Origin: Liquidambar formosana
Taxonomy: Eukaryota; Streptophyta; Magnoliopsida; Saxifragales; Altingiaceae
Reading direction: 5' to 3'
Assembly: GCA_039720395.1 (NCBI GenBank)
Contig: CM077826.1
Span: 15,185,962-15,249,961, forward strand
DNA: 64,000 nucleotides
Shown: piece after piece, positions 34,801-48,095 of the stretch
Position numbering within the stretch: position 1 is the stretch's first letter
Layout of the letters: each line of letters starts with the position of its first letter
Translations under genes and position numbers: made by a program
The notes under the pieces: model-generated
Seen by the model: the letters and a program-made list of their open reading frames with translations, nothing else
Databases searched by the model: none
Told to the model about the DNA's origin: nothing

Positions 34801-37800
34801 ATCAATGAGTAGATATCCATTGATAGTCATCTCAGGTTCAAATTTATAAAAAAACATTAATATCCATTTGTTGATATTAAAGAATGTTAGGTATTTTCTA
34901 TTGATTGTCAAGGAAAAAGAAAGTGAATTTGAGTAAAAGTAGGATTATCCTTCTTTTTTTCTTTTTATTTTTTTAATACAATTTTTGGCAATTCATATTA
35001 TTCTATCATTTATTGCTACTTTGGGTTAGGTTACCTTGATTGTAGCCTGGTTGAAAGCAAATTATGGATTAACAAAATTTTTGAGATTTATTAATAAGAC
35101 CGTTTTTTTTTCTATGAATTGTTTTTCTTCTTTTGTTTGAATATTCAATGATCTAAACTCACACATGAAATAACAGTTTGCAAGTGGAATGCCAATCAAC
35201 AGGGCAATTAAACACGGCATGTGTGTGATACACATCAATCACAGTGTAGTGGTCTTAATATAGCGACCATGATTATTAATGCATCTCCTTCGTTTGAAAT
35301 ATTTTTGCAAATTTATTTATTTTTTTAATTCATAAATAATTGTGTGATAGAAGATAGAAGATGATAGCTATAAACCATGACTATCATTGATGATAGTGAT
35401 CTAACCTTTAGGTAAAGCAACTATTCTCCTTTATGTAAAAATCATAGAAAACCCATAATTGAGCGATGACCTTGACCTAAAAGCAAAATATCCTCTAGTA
35501 TATGTAAACTTTATATGCACCAAGTGTGGAAGTCAAGCACTGTGCATATTATAAATTTAACTATTTTAAATACAAATCTCTAATCCAATCTAAGGCGCTT
35601 TTGGTTGTACCTAATCTCTATTCATTTTTATAATACCAACTACCATTACATCCGCTCCAAAACTTTGCTGCAAAAACGGTTACCAAAGCATTATTGTTAA
35701 GAAAAAGTAAATGATTTGCCCATTAATCTTAGTATAAAAGCACTCCCACTAATTTTTTATTTTTATTGACTCAAATGGGCAAAAAATACAAAATCTTGGG
35801 GTTACCATACCTCTAGTGCATCCCATAGCAAAAACGGTAAAACATCACGAGAGGGAGGGGGATGACAATTAAGGAGTGAGGGGGATTTCAGATTGTAAAA
35901 GGTGTATTGCAATTTTAGCATCGAGTTGCAATTCAATTTGGCCATCGCCAAAGATTCCATGATAAACTTAGACCATCCAATATTTCCCATATGCAAAAGA
36001 AAAATTGTGGCCACCGTGGAATGGACAACATGTGTTCAACCCTACCCAATGACCAAAAAAGTAGGGTTTTATTTTTTTATTCTTTTTTTTTTTGGGGGGG
36101 AGGGGGGTTGTTTGGAAATCTAGTACACCAAAGCGTGTGCAGTTAGGTGATTTCACTCATTTCTCCTTTTATTTTGTCAACAAATTATCAAACCTTTGGC
36201 GCGATTAATCTTTGAAAACATATGTAGAGTCATTACCCACTCTACATAATTAATGCTTAAAAAAATCCAGTTGATAACCACCCCAAGAAAGAGTGAAAAG
36301 CTAAATTCAGAATCTAAGATCATGTTTGTTTGGTTGAAATAGAATTGATAAAATGAAAACACATTCCAAACAATGTGTTTGAATGAAATAATTTAAATAA
36401 AAATTAAATCAAACAATGTGTTTAAACAATCACTTTAAATATCTTTTCACTTTAAACTATATCAAATATAAAATCAAATTTCATTCTCCTTTCACTCCAT
36501 TCTGTCTGAATAAATATGACCTAAAATTTTTCATTTATTAAAAGGCAACCACCTAGGTTATAACAACCACTTCTGACCGCCCAATTGATTCAAGCAAGTT
36601 TTGCCATTATTTTCAAAGTCACGTTTTCAGAGTCACGTGGCTGCAGCAGGTATTCGCATTTATGAGTTGGTGAGTCTTCTTCTAATTAATACTTTAATCC
36701 TCTGTCGTTTTAAGATTAACATGCATTAAATAACTGAGAACGGATAGTGACCCCCCCCCCACCCTTTTTTTTTTTTTTTTTCCTAAATCTTTAAATATAA
36801 ATTACATTCTCCTTTCCTAAGGTTTGACATAATACAAGAACCTCCTCTCTATTTTTTTGAAATTACATTTTTCACCTAAACTTTTCGCCAATGGTTGCGG
36901 AGACCTCCCCTTTAATTGTTAGCTGGCCGTTAATGGGATGGACGAGAATGATTGATGCATTGTATCTTAAATTTTATCAAAATACATGTTTTACATGTTA
37001 AAACCAATACTGACTAGATTGGACGGTTCGTGGGTGGTGTTAAATTTTTCCAATCCTGTGTCCTGATGGAAGGCCTTAGGGGATTTGCCTCGAATTTAAA
37101 ATAAAATAAAAAATTAAATAGTGTTTATTAGGTAATAGCCATTATAACTTAATTTGGTGAAAGCACTGAGCATGAAATGAAAAAATTCAATTAGAGGCTG
37201 TATGGTCGTTAATAAAAACTAAAAAATTATAGTGTACTTTATATGATATTGAAGGTACAAATCTATCATCTTGAATGAGATATTTCAAAAGAATGATGGA
37301 CATCATTCTCCCCGTCAATCTAGCTCTTGAATTTTACATAGTTTATATAATATGATTTCATTCGAGATGATAAATTTGTGCCCTCAATCAATGATAGATG
37401 GATATACTATGATGCCATTGTGGGCATGTGCAACCACTCAATATTTATTTATTTATTTTTTTTTTGGTGAGATGGGTAATTTTTAATAAATTTACTAAAA
37501 TGCTCCATGCAACCCCACTTATCAATGGATGAGTGATGCTTAGTTACTATGCTCATAAAAAAAATGTTTGATACTTTTGATAATGAAACAATCATATACC
37601 ACTACCAAGGCATGCATGAGACCTCATCAGAAACGATTGTAAAAATCTACAACAATTAAACATTTTTGTTTTTTGTGTCAAAAAATAATGTGAAACATAT
37701 ATGTAAAGACCAGACGTAAATATATACATTTTGTAAACAATATGATTAATATTTTGAAATTATTACTTTCTTGAATTGTGGAAGTAAATGTAATAAAAAT

Positions 37801-38138
37801 CCGCTTGTATGGATTCTATAAAGTTAAAGTTTAGTTAGTCAATAAACTATGTAGATTATAAAAATTCATGCTGATGTCTTTGTGATATATTGTGAATGAT
37901 ATTAGATTTAGTCATTGACTATATTGTGATGATATTAGATTTAGGGTTATGGGCTTTAATAGTGTTAGTCAATACCTGAAATAGGATACTTTTGGGGTAT
38001 CTCATACGTAAAGTATCCTTGTTAGATGATTTTGTGTTCTGGTTTCTCTCCCCTTCTTCTCTCTTAAACACACTCCAATAAGCTTTTGAGTTAGATTATT
38101 GGGTTGTGTTTGCTGAGATGTTGGATTGTGTTCCAAAA
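34801..38138. other. Intergenic, no gene seen
   Basis: AT-rich, low in coding signal. There is a C-run followed by a T-run at about 36750-36782, a T/G run at 36078-36110 and scattered poly-T. 36830-37095 (GAACCTCCTCTCTATT ... CCTTAGGGGATTTG) may be the remnant of a long-inverted-repeat element, but I cannot pair its ends confidently. Confidence 0.4.
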
Positions 38139-38462
38139 GGAAAATACTTGCCTCCACCCTTGGATGGAGGAGCTCCTTCCCTTTGCCCACTCATATTTCA
38201 CCATTTGTCCAAATAAAGAAAGAGAATTGATTGTGTACATGTATTCATATGTTTACATAATTGGAAACACATTTTCATAAATCCATATTTGAGTGTTATA
38301 TATTTATATTAATATGAATGTGTATCCACGTATCCATATTAACTTATTTGTTTGTTAGTGTTTTTAAATTTATATTTTTATAAAATATTTATGACTCGTG
38401 ACAGAAAATGAATAGAAATGGGGAGGAACTCCTCCCCCCTAAGGTGGAGGCAAGTAGTGTCC
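38139..38462. mobile_element. MITE, family 1 copy 2
   Basis: It is the sister of 7373-7700. The ends are GGAAAATACTTGCCTCCACC and, reverse-complemented, GGACACTACTTGCCTCCACC. The size is 324 bp. The interior aligns with the first copy throughout, including CTCATATTTCACCA and AATAAAGAAAGAGAATTGAT. Confidence 0.85.
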
Positions 38463-38922
38463 TTCCTCTTATCCTATTTTAGTTTTTTGGCCTCTAAGCT
38501 TGTATTGTTGTTCTTGTTCTTTTCTTTTTTTCTTTTGTTATATATTCTCACTCACTTATCAAAAAAAAGAAAAGAAAAAAGAAAAAAAAATATTGAGAAA
38601 AATTAATTCATGGGCCACCTACCTTCAATAAAATATGTAAAACATAAAATAATCGTTTTATTCTCAATTGGACGACCAAATGCCCTTAGTATTTTCTCAA
38701 CTCGTGCTTGACAATCTTTGGATGGTTTAAGGAGGCAATGTTAGGGTCATGACAAAGGATGTGGTGACGGCAGCGGCATGACGATGGTCGTGACAAGGCA
38801 GTGACCCAGACTACAATTATGGCCACAAAGGCTTTGCCAAAAGTCCAAAACTCTGATATTTAGTTCAGTTACATAGACACATTTATGTATATCGCTTGGG
38901 TGGGATAGTGAACAGAAAAGTA

Positions 38923-38980
<58 letters not shown>

Positions 38981-39550
38981 TCCTTTTTTAATAAGGTTAA
39001 CTCGACATAATTTTGCGTTAAGTCATCCTCTAAAACTTTATTAGTGACTTGAATTTTGTAAAGTCAATCATTGAATTATATTTGTATCATATGAAAGTCA
39101 TGCATGCTAAAAATCAAATTGATTTGAAATAAAGAGTTACTTCATATATAAATGTCTAGAATGAGCAATTCTTAATGACTAAAAAATATAAATTTTGAAA
39201 TAAATAGTTTTTTTTTTTGTTTTTGCCAAGTAACAAGGTGTCCAAACTGTTTAAATCCGACTAATCACCGTTCTCCACGTGGGGCCACCGCCCCATGAGG
39301 TCACTTAACGTCCAAGCTAATAGCCTTAAATGGTGGCTGGTTAAGAAAAATTGACTAGTTTTGAATCCGAAATGTTTGAGCTTACAGTTTACCTTTTTGC
39401 CGCCAAACTAACTCTCATTGATTGAATTAAATAGTAATTAGTTTCAAATCAATTTGATTTTTGGTATACATTACTTAAATGATAAAACTACTTAATAAAG
39501 TTTTATTCATGATCCATTCACGATTAGAGTCATTCATGACTTATATACAT
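38923..39550. repeat. Microsatellite and fold-back sequence
   Basis: A (TA)n(GA)n tract lies at 38927-38981. Beyond it, TCAAATTGATTTGAAAT near 39114 and TTTCAAATCAATTTGA near 39440 are inverted, with CTTTATTAGTG and TAATAAAGTTTTA further out, so 38995-39545 may be a degraded MITE. Confidence 0.4.
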
Positions 39551-41198
39551 AGACATATGTGTGTGTATATATATATATATTTGTAATTATGCCGTACTTG
39601 TTTTAACCAAATTACTCTTGTTTGTCAAAAAGAACAAAATTACTCCGTATGCGTATGTATGTATGTATATATATATATATATATGTTCGTTGGGACAAAT
39701 TGCCTCTTAAATGAAGCTATACTGTTGCTTGGCTGTGCAAAATTGACCTCCTGGTATTGACACGCATCGTGACGCGGTAACAGTGGCATTCCTCAACAAC
39801 CCATCAATTAATTAATTTAAATAACCTCAGCTAACTTCTGTACCTGAATCCAAATGGAAAGCGACAAAGGGAGGAAATTTTTTTGTTTTTTTTTTATTAA
39901 AAGAGTTTATAAAGTTGTTTTAGTGTCCCTATATTTTACTGTATTTCCATATTTTCCCCAAAGATTATGTTCTTATATTTTTACCACTGTTTTATATAAA
40001 TTTGCTTATTTACCTCCAACTATCTTTTTTTCTTTATTTCTTCCTCTTTTTTTTTTTCTTTCTTGTCAATGTGTAGAATTAAACCCATATTGTCCACTCT
40101 AGCATCCAAGTGCGATATCTTCAACTATCTCAAATATTAGAAATATTTTGGCTGAGTATTGTTTGTCTAACATACATTCATTAGTATGTATGCTATTTTT
40201 TTTTGCCATATTTGTATACTTTGGTTAATAAATTACACTGGGCGGATGCATGTCTAATGTGTGTGTGTGGTACTCCTGCAATAAAAATGGGGGGCTCTAA
40301 GCAGGAGACATTTTACAACATAACTATTACAAGTTCACAATAGTATAGTAAATTCAAAATTATGAGATTATTTTGGATATATTAGTGAGAACCCAAATTA
40401 AAATAATTGTTGAAATAAAACTGATCTAATATAATTTTGGACAATTTTATTATAGAGCAAGGGAAATTAAAACAAGATCAATGAATAGATATAGATATTG
40501 ATAAGTAATGGTAACTAAAGGTAGTATATGGGTTGTCACGACTTGGGAGTGAATGACAAAATATTGGAAGGAAAATAAAAACATTATTATTAAATCCTAA
40601 TTTGGATTGTGTGGCCTGTTGTTATAAAAGTTTACAGTATAAAGTCATTTTGGCTTCAACAAACGGAACAACATAGCTAAAAATATTGTATAAATGGATA
40701 ATAAATGTAAAGAATATATATACAACCAATTAGATAATACGGACTATTCAATTAAAATTTTCTAATTCAATTAACTTTTAATAATTGTACATATAACGAA
40801 AACAGTATATGTGAATTGTATTGTATGCGTATTCTCATTCAATTATATATATTTAAAACAGACGCAAATTACTGAAAAAAAAAAAAAAAAGGGTACTCAG
40901 GCCAGGGGGTTTAGCAAGATGTCTTGAATTTGAAGCCATTAAAGATAATTTAGTGGTAAGAAATTATGAGATAAAGGGTAAAATTAGGATAAATTTGGAA
41001 GTTCGAACCTATACCCAAAAAAACAAAAAGGAAAAAGGAAATGTCTTGAATTTGAACATATGTTCCCTTGAAAATAAAAAATAAAAAAACGTATAAAAAC
41101 GGTAAAACATACGGATTCTAATGCAAAACCCCTCCCAGAAAATACAGCTGAGATCCAGTGAAAGTATTTGTGGAGTTTAATAAAGATTTGTCCAACAG

Positions 41199-41207
41199 TA
41201 TATATAA
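41199..41207 (+). promoter_or_regulatory. Probable TATA box of receptor kinase gene A
   Basis: AGTATATATAAGACC lies about 150 bp upstream of a 5' UTR intron donor (AAACAAG|GTCAGT at 41350). The intron ends just before the ATG, at 41969 or 41979. Gene B has the same leader organisation. Confidence 0.5.
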
Positions 41208-41982
41208 GACCAATCTTGCCCAACCTACCGCCACTCTCCCACTTTCTCTCTCCCTGTCTCTAGCTTTTCCCCAGAGAGACAACGGAAAGAAATTCAACCG
41301 AACACATCTCTGAAACCCAACTTGTTTCTGCAACGGAATCAAGAAACAAGGTCAGTCTTGTCTCTGTAATCTGTTCTTCGCTCATCTTCGTTTGCCTTCC
41401 ATCACTGCATAGGACTACCCCTTCTGTGTTTAATCCAACTGTTAAAACTTTTTTCCACACTGATTAACATAGAGAACCCATCAAATACCTCCAAGGATTC
41501 TCATATTTTCTGGTTTAATTATAGTAGTTTCTTTTATGTTTGGAATGCTCTTTTGCTTTGAAAACAGAAGGTAGACTTACAGAGTTTGGATTTTCTATAT
41601 TCTCTCTGAATTTACTCCCACACTTCATAGGAATTTAGGATACTTCTGAGTTCCCAGATGTAGAATTTGAATTAAATTAGTTTGTTGCTATACAATATAT
41701 ATATATGATCTGTTTGTTCAGATTTATAATTCTTGTCCAGCTTTTTGAATGTAAAGATATCTTCTTGCAACTGGGTACCCATTTTTTTTTACCTCTTTTA
41801 TGACAATTTTTGGGGAAATTAAGCTAAGCCTAAGAAAATATTTTGTGGGTATCGATCTTTTCAACCTCTTAAGCCGATTCATTCAGGTTCATCTCGCCGA
41901 ATACAGGAAAATTTTTGTGGCTATCATTTTTCCCCCCAAGTTTTGAAACTAGTTTTTGGACTAAGTTAGCACAATTCAGTAA

Positions 41983-44456
41983 ATGGGTCCACCTGTGGAA
42001 ACTCTGAGTTTGTTCCATCTTGTTAGAGCCTCGTGTTTTTGTCTGTTCCTTGTGTTTGGAACCTGTATGGCCAACACCCCATACATTGGCCAGATTTATC
42101 CTGGGTTCCAAGCGTCTCAAATGGATTGGAACGACAATAATGGAATATTTCTGCTATCCAACAACTCGATATTCGCTTTGGGGTTCTTCCCTACTCTGAA
42201 TGACACATTGTTTGTACTAGTTATCAAACACATGGTTAGTTCTAGAGATGTTTGGACTGCTAATAGAGGTGTTTTGGTCGGAAATTCAGATAAATTCATG
42301 TTTGAAAAAAATGGGAATGTTTCCTTGGAAGTGAAAGGTGGTGTAGCTTGGTCTACAAAAACTGCAGGAGAAAGAGTTACATCCATGGAATTGCAGGATA
42401 GAGGAAACTTGGTGTTGTTCGGAGACAATAGAAGAATTCTTTGGCAGAGTTTTGAGCATCCCACCGATACCCTTTTGCCTGGTCAGGTGTTCACTGAAGG
42501 GATGAAACTTAGAAGTTTCCCCCGCAATAATGACTTGTTTCATTTTCTTGAACTCAAGTCGGGCGATTTGATTTTGTATGTCGGATTTCAAACTCATCAA
42601 GTCTATTGGTCCATGGCAAATGAAAGCCAGAAAACAATTAACAAGGTTGGTGGCAAGGTCTACTCTGCGTCTCTGATATCCAATTCGTGGAATTTCTATG
42701 ATCAAAATGGGGCCTTAGTCTGGAAGTTCAACTTCACAGAAAATTCTGATCAAAATGCCACATGGTCTGCCGTTTTAGGCTATGATGGGTCAATATCGTT
42801 CTATAATCTCCAAGAGGGAAAGTCAGTTATTGCTGAGCCAACTAAGATACCACAAAAACCCTGCAGCCTTCCTGAATCTTGTGACCCATATAATGTCTGT
42901 ACTTTTGACAATCGATGCCAATGCCCTACGACTCTCAGTTCTTTTTCTAATTGCAGACCTCAAGCTATTTCAACTTGTAATAACTCAAAGGCTTCTGTAG
43001 AGTTTGCTTTCATTGGTGAGAAACTTAATTATTTCACGCTTGGGTTTGTTAGACCCTTTCTGAAGTCTAATCTTAGTGGTTGCCAAGAAGCTTGCCGCCA
43101 CAACTGCTCATGCCTTGTGCTGTTCTTTGAAAACAGTTCAGGGAGTTGCTTTCTGTTTGACCAGATAGGAAGTTTGCAACGCTCTGATTGGAATTCTTCT
43201 GGTTTTATTTCATATGTTAAGGTCTCAAGTAATGGAGATGTGCTAAATCCTGGAGAAGGGCGCAGAGATGGCAGAAAGTACATCCCTATTGTCGTGGTCA
43301 TAGCTGCTGCAACAGTGGTGGTTCTATTTGGTCTAATTTATCTGGGAGTCTGGTACCACCAAAGAAGGAAGAGATTGTTGGAATCTTTTCAAGATGGCTC
43401 AGAAGAGGATAATTTCTTGGAGAGCCTTTCAGGGATGCCCGTTCGCTTCAGTTATAATGATCTTCATAATGCTACTAGTAACTTCTCTGTGAAGCTTGGC
43501 CAAGGAGGTTTTGGCTCGGTCTACCAAGGTGTGCTCCCAGATGGAACCCGAGTGGCCGTGAAAAAATTGGAGGGCATTGGGCAGGGCAAGAAAGAGTTCA
43601 GAGCAGAAGTTAGCATCATTGGAAGTATCCACCATGTTCATCTGGTAAAGCTCAAAGGCTTCTGTGCAGAAGGGGCTCATCGGCTTCTTGTTTATGAGTA
43701 CATGGGGAAAGGGTCTTTAGATAAATGGATATTCAATAGCACCGAAAAGAGTCTCATATTGGATTGGGAAACGAGACTCAATATTGCATTCGGGTATGGC
43801 AAAAGGGTTGGCTTATCTCCACGAGGAGTGTGATGTGAAGATTATCCACTGTGACATCAAACCAGAGAATGTCCTTCTTGATGATGATTACCTTGCGAAA
43901 GTTTCGGATTTTGGTTTGGCTAAGCTAATGAACCGGGAACAGAGCCATGTATTCACAACACTAAGGGGTACAAGGGGGTACCTTGCACCAGAGTGGATCA
44001 CAAACCACGCCATATCAGAGAAGAGTGATGTGTACAGCTTTGGCGTGGTCTTGCTCGAGCTTATGGCGGGAAGGAAGAATTACGAGCAGGAGCAGAGTTC
44101 GGAGAAAGCTCATCTTCCATCTTATGCCTTCAAGATGGTGGAAGAAGGACAAATGACAGCATTCCTTGATTCAAAGCTAAAGATTGATGAAGATGACGAA
44201 AGGGTTATTACTGCAATCAAAGTTGCTCTGTGGTGTATACAAGACGAGATGTACTTAAGACCGCCAATGACAAAAGTAGTCCAAATGCTCGAAGGTCTCT
44301 GTGATGTACCTCTTCCCCCAACCTCCTCTCAATTGAGTTCCCGTCTTTACTCCAGTACCTCTAAATGGAGCAGCGAAGAGGGTGACTTTGTCAGCACCAA
44401 TTGATTCCAACAGTGAGGTACTCTTGTCAGCTGTTCGGCTATCAGGGCCAAGATGA
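41983..44456 (+). pseudogene. SD2-5-like: G-type lectin S-receptor-like Ser/Thr kinase, SD2-5-like, with two +1 frameshifts (gene A)
   Basis: Its single coding exon follows the gene B plan. A signal peptide is followed by a B-lectin domain (FALGFFP, WTANRG, GNLVLFGD, LWQSFEHPTDTLLPGQ), a Cys-rich EGF-like part (PYNVCTFDNRCQCP), a PAN region (GCQEACRHNCSCLVLFFENS), a membrane segment (IPIVVVIAAATVVVLFGLIY), and a kinase (GQGGFGSVYQG, VAVKK). An extra base at about 43791 (ATTCGGGTATGG against ATTGGGTATGG in gene B) ends the frame after 616 codons, before the catalytic loop. The next frame resumes GMAKGLAYLHEE and HCDIKPEN through SDFGLAK, YLAPEW and the C-lobe. A second extra base near 44383 removes the C-terminal tail, whose homologue (VRLSGPR) is readable in the third frame up to 44456. 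As read, it encodes a receptor lacking the kinase C-lobe. Confidence 0.85.
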
Positions 44457-44469
44457 TAGAGCAATTTTT

Positions 44470-45989
44470 GAAGATGGAGATGTTTTGAGGGGGTCTGAAA
44501 GAGTTCATGTATTTTTCTGTTTCATTGTGCTTTTTTTTTTATTTTCCCTCTTAAATTTTGGATTACATTAATAAGGTAGGATTTGAATTCACTGGCCACA
44601 AGCTTTAGGCCAAGACAATTCTAGTATTGTGCTTTTTGTGTAATTTTGTTTTCTTCTTTTTGGGACATGGATTCATTTCGCTTAAAGTAACTATCAATAG
44701 AAATACCAGCATGACTTAGCAGACAATGATGTTTACCGACTATATTTTCTTTTTATCGAATCAATCCAAACGTAAAAGTTCATTTAAAAATTTGGATTTT
44801 CTCTATAGTGATATAGTACTTTCTGTATTCTAACCGCTATACTTTGTACGAATAAGTCGGCCGACCAGACGTAAGTCTTCTTTCTTTTCTTTTTTTATTT
44901 AATATAATGTTTAGAGTTGTTCGGACCAAAAGACGAACAACTCTTGTTTTTAAAAAATAAAAATAAAAATAAAAATACATCAATGCCAGACAAATGGAAC
45001 TCCACTAGGTTGCAGTTTGGATATATGGATTTGGAATCCAAATCATATTTAAAATTTCAAGGATTTAAAACTTCACCGTTGGCACAATATTTTGATGTTT
45101 GAATTTTTAAATTTAGTTTTGGGTTAGGCTATTGCCACCGTATAAAATATTCTAAGAGCATCGTCTTCATCAACAACTCATCGGACGGTGACACTAACAC
45201 CGTTGCCTCACCGGAAACCGACGCCGAATGAACAATTTTAAATTGAGATTTGTATAGTGAAGTTGTTTGGTGTTTTAAAACGAAACAATACAAGTTTGTT
45301 CGGATTTTTATAAGTAAACAATATTCATTTGTTCGAAGTTACATAACTGAACAATCCTAAAACGTTTTTCTTTTTTTTAAGGCGTTCGGAATTTTAAAAT
45401 AGAACAAAAGAATTTTGTTTGGACTTAGAAATTGGAACGCGTTAAAAGTGTTTGGTATTACAAAAATGAACATTTTAGACATGTTTGGAGTTAAAAAAAC
45501 CGAACAAAGTGAAATTCAGCATACGAAAAAATAAAATTAAACTCGACAAAAAATGTATAAACACTTATCTCTTGGCTTCTAATACCATCTCGAATAATTA
45601 TTTTCTCGTCCATTATTCAACGTAACATGAGAAACACTAATTTTTTTTATGTAGATATAGATTTGGTGTTAAGGTTGTTAGGGTTTATGAGAACATGAAA
45701 TCTACAAATAGCGTAATGTTTTTGGAATTGGGGGTGGAGTGGGATGGGGATAAAATTTTTTTTAAAGTAAATATGTCCTTATTGGTAAATTTACATTTAG
45801 ATATAAAGAATTTAACAAATTATTTTAATTAATGGGGGACTTAAAAGTATTTTAACTTGACCCTTTAGTTTTTTATGATATCATCACCTATTAAAGAGAG
45901 TGGGAAACGAGAAGCCCATGAAAAACACATTAATCTTTTCTTTTTCTTTTTTTTTCCTTTTAATCTATAGTTTTACACTATTATAACAT
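44470..45989. other. Intergenic, 3' flank of gene A
   Basis: The 3' UTR of gene A probably runs to about 44700. The rest is AT-rich. Around 45230-45540 GTTCGG or TGTTTGG and GAACAA words recur many times, giving the look of a decayed repeat, but no clear unit can be set. Confidence 0.4.
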
Positions 45990-47360
45990 GGGTAAAATAC
46001 ATCTACACACCTGTGTTTACTGATTATTACACTGACACCCCTATCTTTTCTGAAAATACACTGTCCTCTTTTACTTTGGAAAATTATTTACACTTTCCCC
46101 CATCCATCAACTAGCGGTTGGGAGGCATTAACGGTTGTTGCTGACATCATGTAAAAGTAGGCTGAAAATACCCATTTTACCCTTATTGAAGCCAAAACGC
46201 AGCGTTTGGCGTGGAGAGGAGAGTAACTGCTGCTGCTTCACCTAATTTTGGGTTTATCACCCAAATCTGGGTTTCGGCCAAAACCCAAAATTGGGTTTCG
46301 AAAAAATCAAGTCCCAACTCTCTCTCTCCTCTCGCCTCTACTCCTCTCCATCCCCTTCACCCTCTCGTCGGAGAAATCACAATATCCCCATAGCTGCCGG
46401 CATCAACCCGTCAGAGATCCTACATCCATTTTTTCCGTTCCCCCATCCCAAGCCCCCACCAGAAAATCCTATCCCACCCTCCCTCTGCACCCATGATGTC
46501 CCCATGGCTGCCGGCCTCAACCCATCAGAGATCCCTATATCCATTTCTTCATGCTATTTTTTTTATTTTTTGCTTTGTTGAATCTGCTCCTCTTTGTTGA
46601 ATCTGCTCTTTATGTTGGTGATTGATGGGGATTATTGGGATGGCCACAATTGAAGTTGGGGTTTGTTTCAAAAAAAAAAAAAAAAAAAACAATAGAAGGT
46701 GGGGTTTTTGCCATGGGTGTTGCTACCTCCGCCGGTTGTTGATGGAACACGTCGCCGGCGTTGGTTTGGGTGAGGCAGATCCGGTGAAGCGAGAACCAGT
46801 TCCCTGCTGCTGGTGCCTCGCCATCATCCATTGCCGCCGGTGCCTCGCCATTAATGGCGCTAAGGGAATCAAACTTGGCTACTGCTTCTTCTATTCTTCT
46901 TCTTCGTGCCTTTTTTTTTCTTTTACTTAATTGAATCTGCTCCTCTTTGTTCAATTTGCTCCTTGTGTTGGTGATTGATGGGGTTTATTGGGATGGCCAC
47001 AATTGAAGTTGGGGTTTGTTCGAAAAAAAAAAAGAAAAAAACAATTGAAGTTGGGGTTTTTGCCATGGGTGTTGCTGCCCCCGCCGGTTAATGTTGATCG
47101 AAGACGTCGCCGACATTGGTTTTGGGTGAGGCAGATCCCACGTAGCGCGAGCCAGAGGCATCCCCTTCATGCCTGCGGTTTAATTGGCGATGACGAAAGC
47201 AGGGAAATGCAAAACGACGCTGTTTTAAAGGAAGGGCAATTCAATCATTTCATACTTTCGTTAACTCCATCAATTTAGCTGTTTGATAAAGGAGATCAGT
47301 ATAATTTCAAAAAATATAAGAATATCAGTGTATATAATGGGTGTAGATGTATTTTACCCT
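45990..47360. mobile_element. MULE-like non-autonomous element with internal tandem duplication
   Basis: The ends are GGGTAAAATACATCTACACA and, reverse-complemented, GGGTAAAATACATCTACACC, followed by related AT-rich sequence. The interior (about 46200-47230) is much richer in GC than its surroundings. It holds a tandem duplication: GGTGATTGATGGGG ... GGGATGGCCACAATTGAAGT starts near 46616 and again near 46971, about 355 bp apart. No transposase is seen. A GC-rich interior in an inverted-repeat element is what gene-fragment capture (Pack-MULE) looks like, but I recognise no captured gene. No clean target duplication is visible. Confidence 0.75.
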
Positions 47361-48095
47361 ATATATGCTTATGTGTTTCCAAAGGTGACAACTGACAAGT
47401 CATATATATATATATATATATTAAATATTTATATATATTAAATATTAAATGGTTGACAACATGCGTGGCTAAAATTGCCATGGGGGGCGGCGGCCGCGTT
47501 GGACGGGAAAAGACCGAAGTCTTTGTGAGTTAAAAATAAATAAATAAATAAATAAAAGGTCTTCATAAGTCAAAAAAACATAGAGAAAGATTAGACTTCC
47601 TTGCCAACATGGCAACATTCAGCCAACCAACCGAGTGAAGCACCACCATAACAAATCTCCCCTAAAATTTTGCCCATTGGTACCCTTCCTCCAAATAATT
47701 AAGGAGGATTCAAACTTCTCTACAAGGTGCTGTCCCTAGAGCCGCCAACTTTGTTGCTTATGAGCTTGCTTAGTGAGCTGTCCGTTTTAACAAATATGGT
47801 CCAATACCAATCTCTAACCTTCATCCCTGGGTTACCCATAAAGACGGGGAGATTGGAGACGGCCCATCTTTTGGTTCTTAATATATTTTCATATGCCCAT
47901 TAAAAAAAAAGAGGTACTGCAGAAATTATAGAACTAATGATGATACCCCATGGTGGAGGTGGTTGACAATTCCAACCATGCTAATTTTGAGAAAAATTGC
48001 ATGAGGTACGACATTAATGCATGATACTAATGTAAGTTATATAAACACATTCTTATAGGATTGGAATTGGTAATGTCATAGATATTTATATATAT

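Larger units (their letters stand above)
39690..44460 (+). repeat. Segmental duplication carrying receptor kinase gene A
   Basis: It aligns with 51890-56700. Shared upstream sequence begins far from the gene (TTGGCTGTGCAA then ATTGACCTC, CCTCAACAACCCAT), and the leader and the 5' UTR intron sites are also shared. The duplicated unit is therefore about 4.8 kb, not the coding region alone. Confidence 0.75.
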
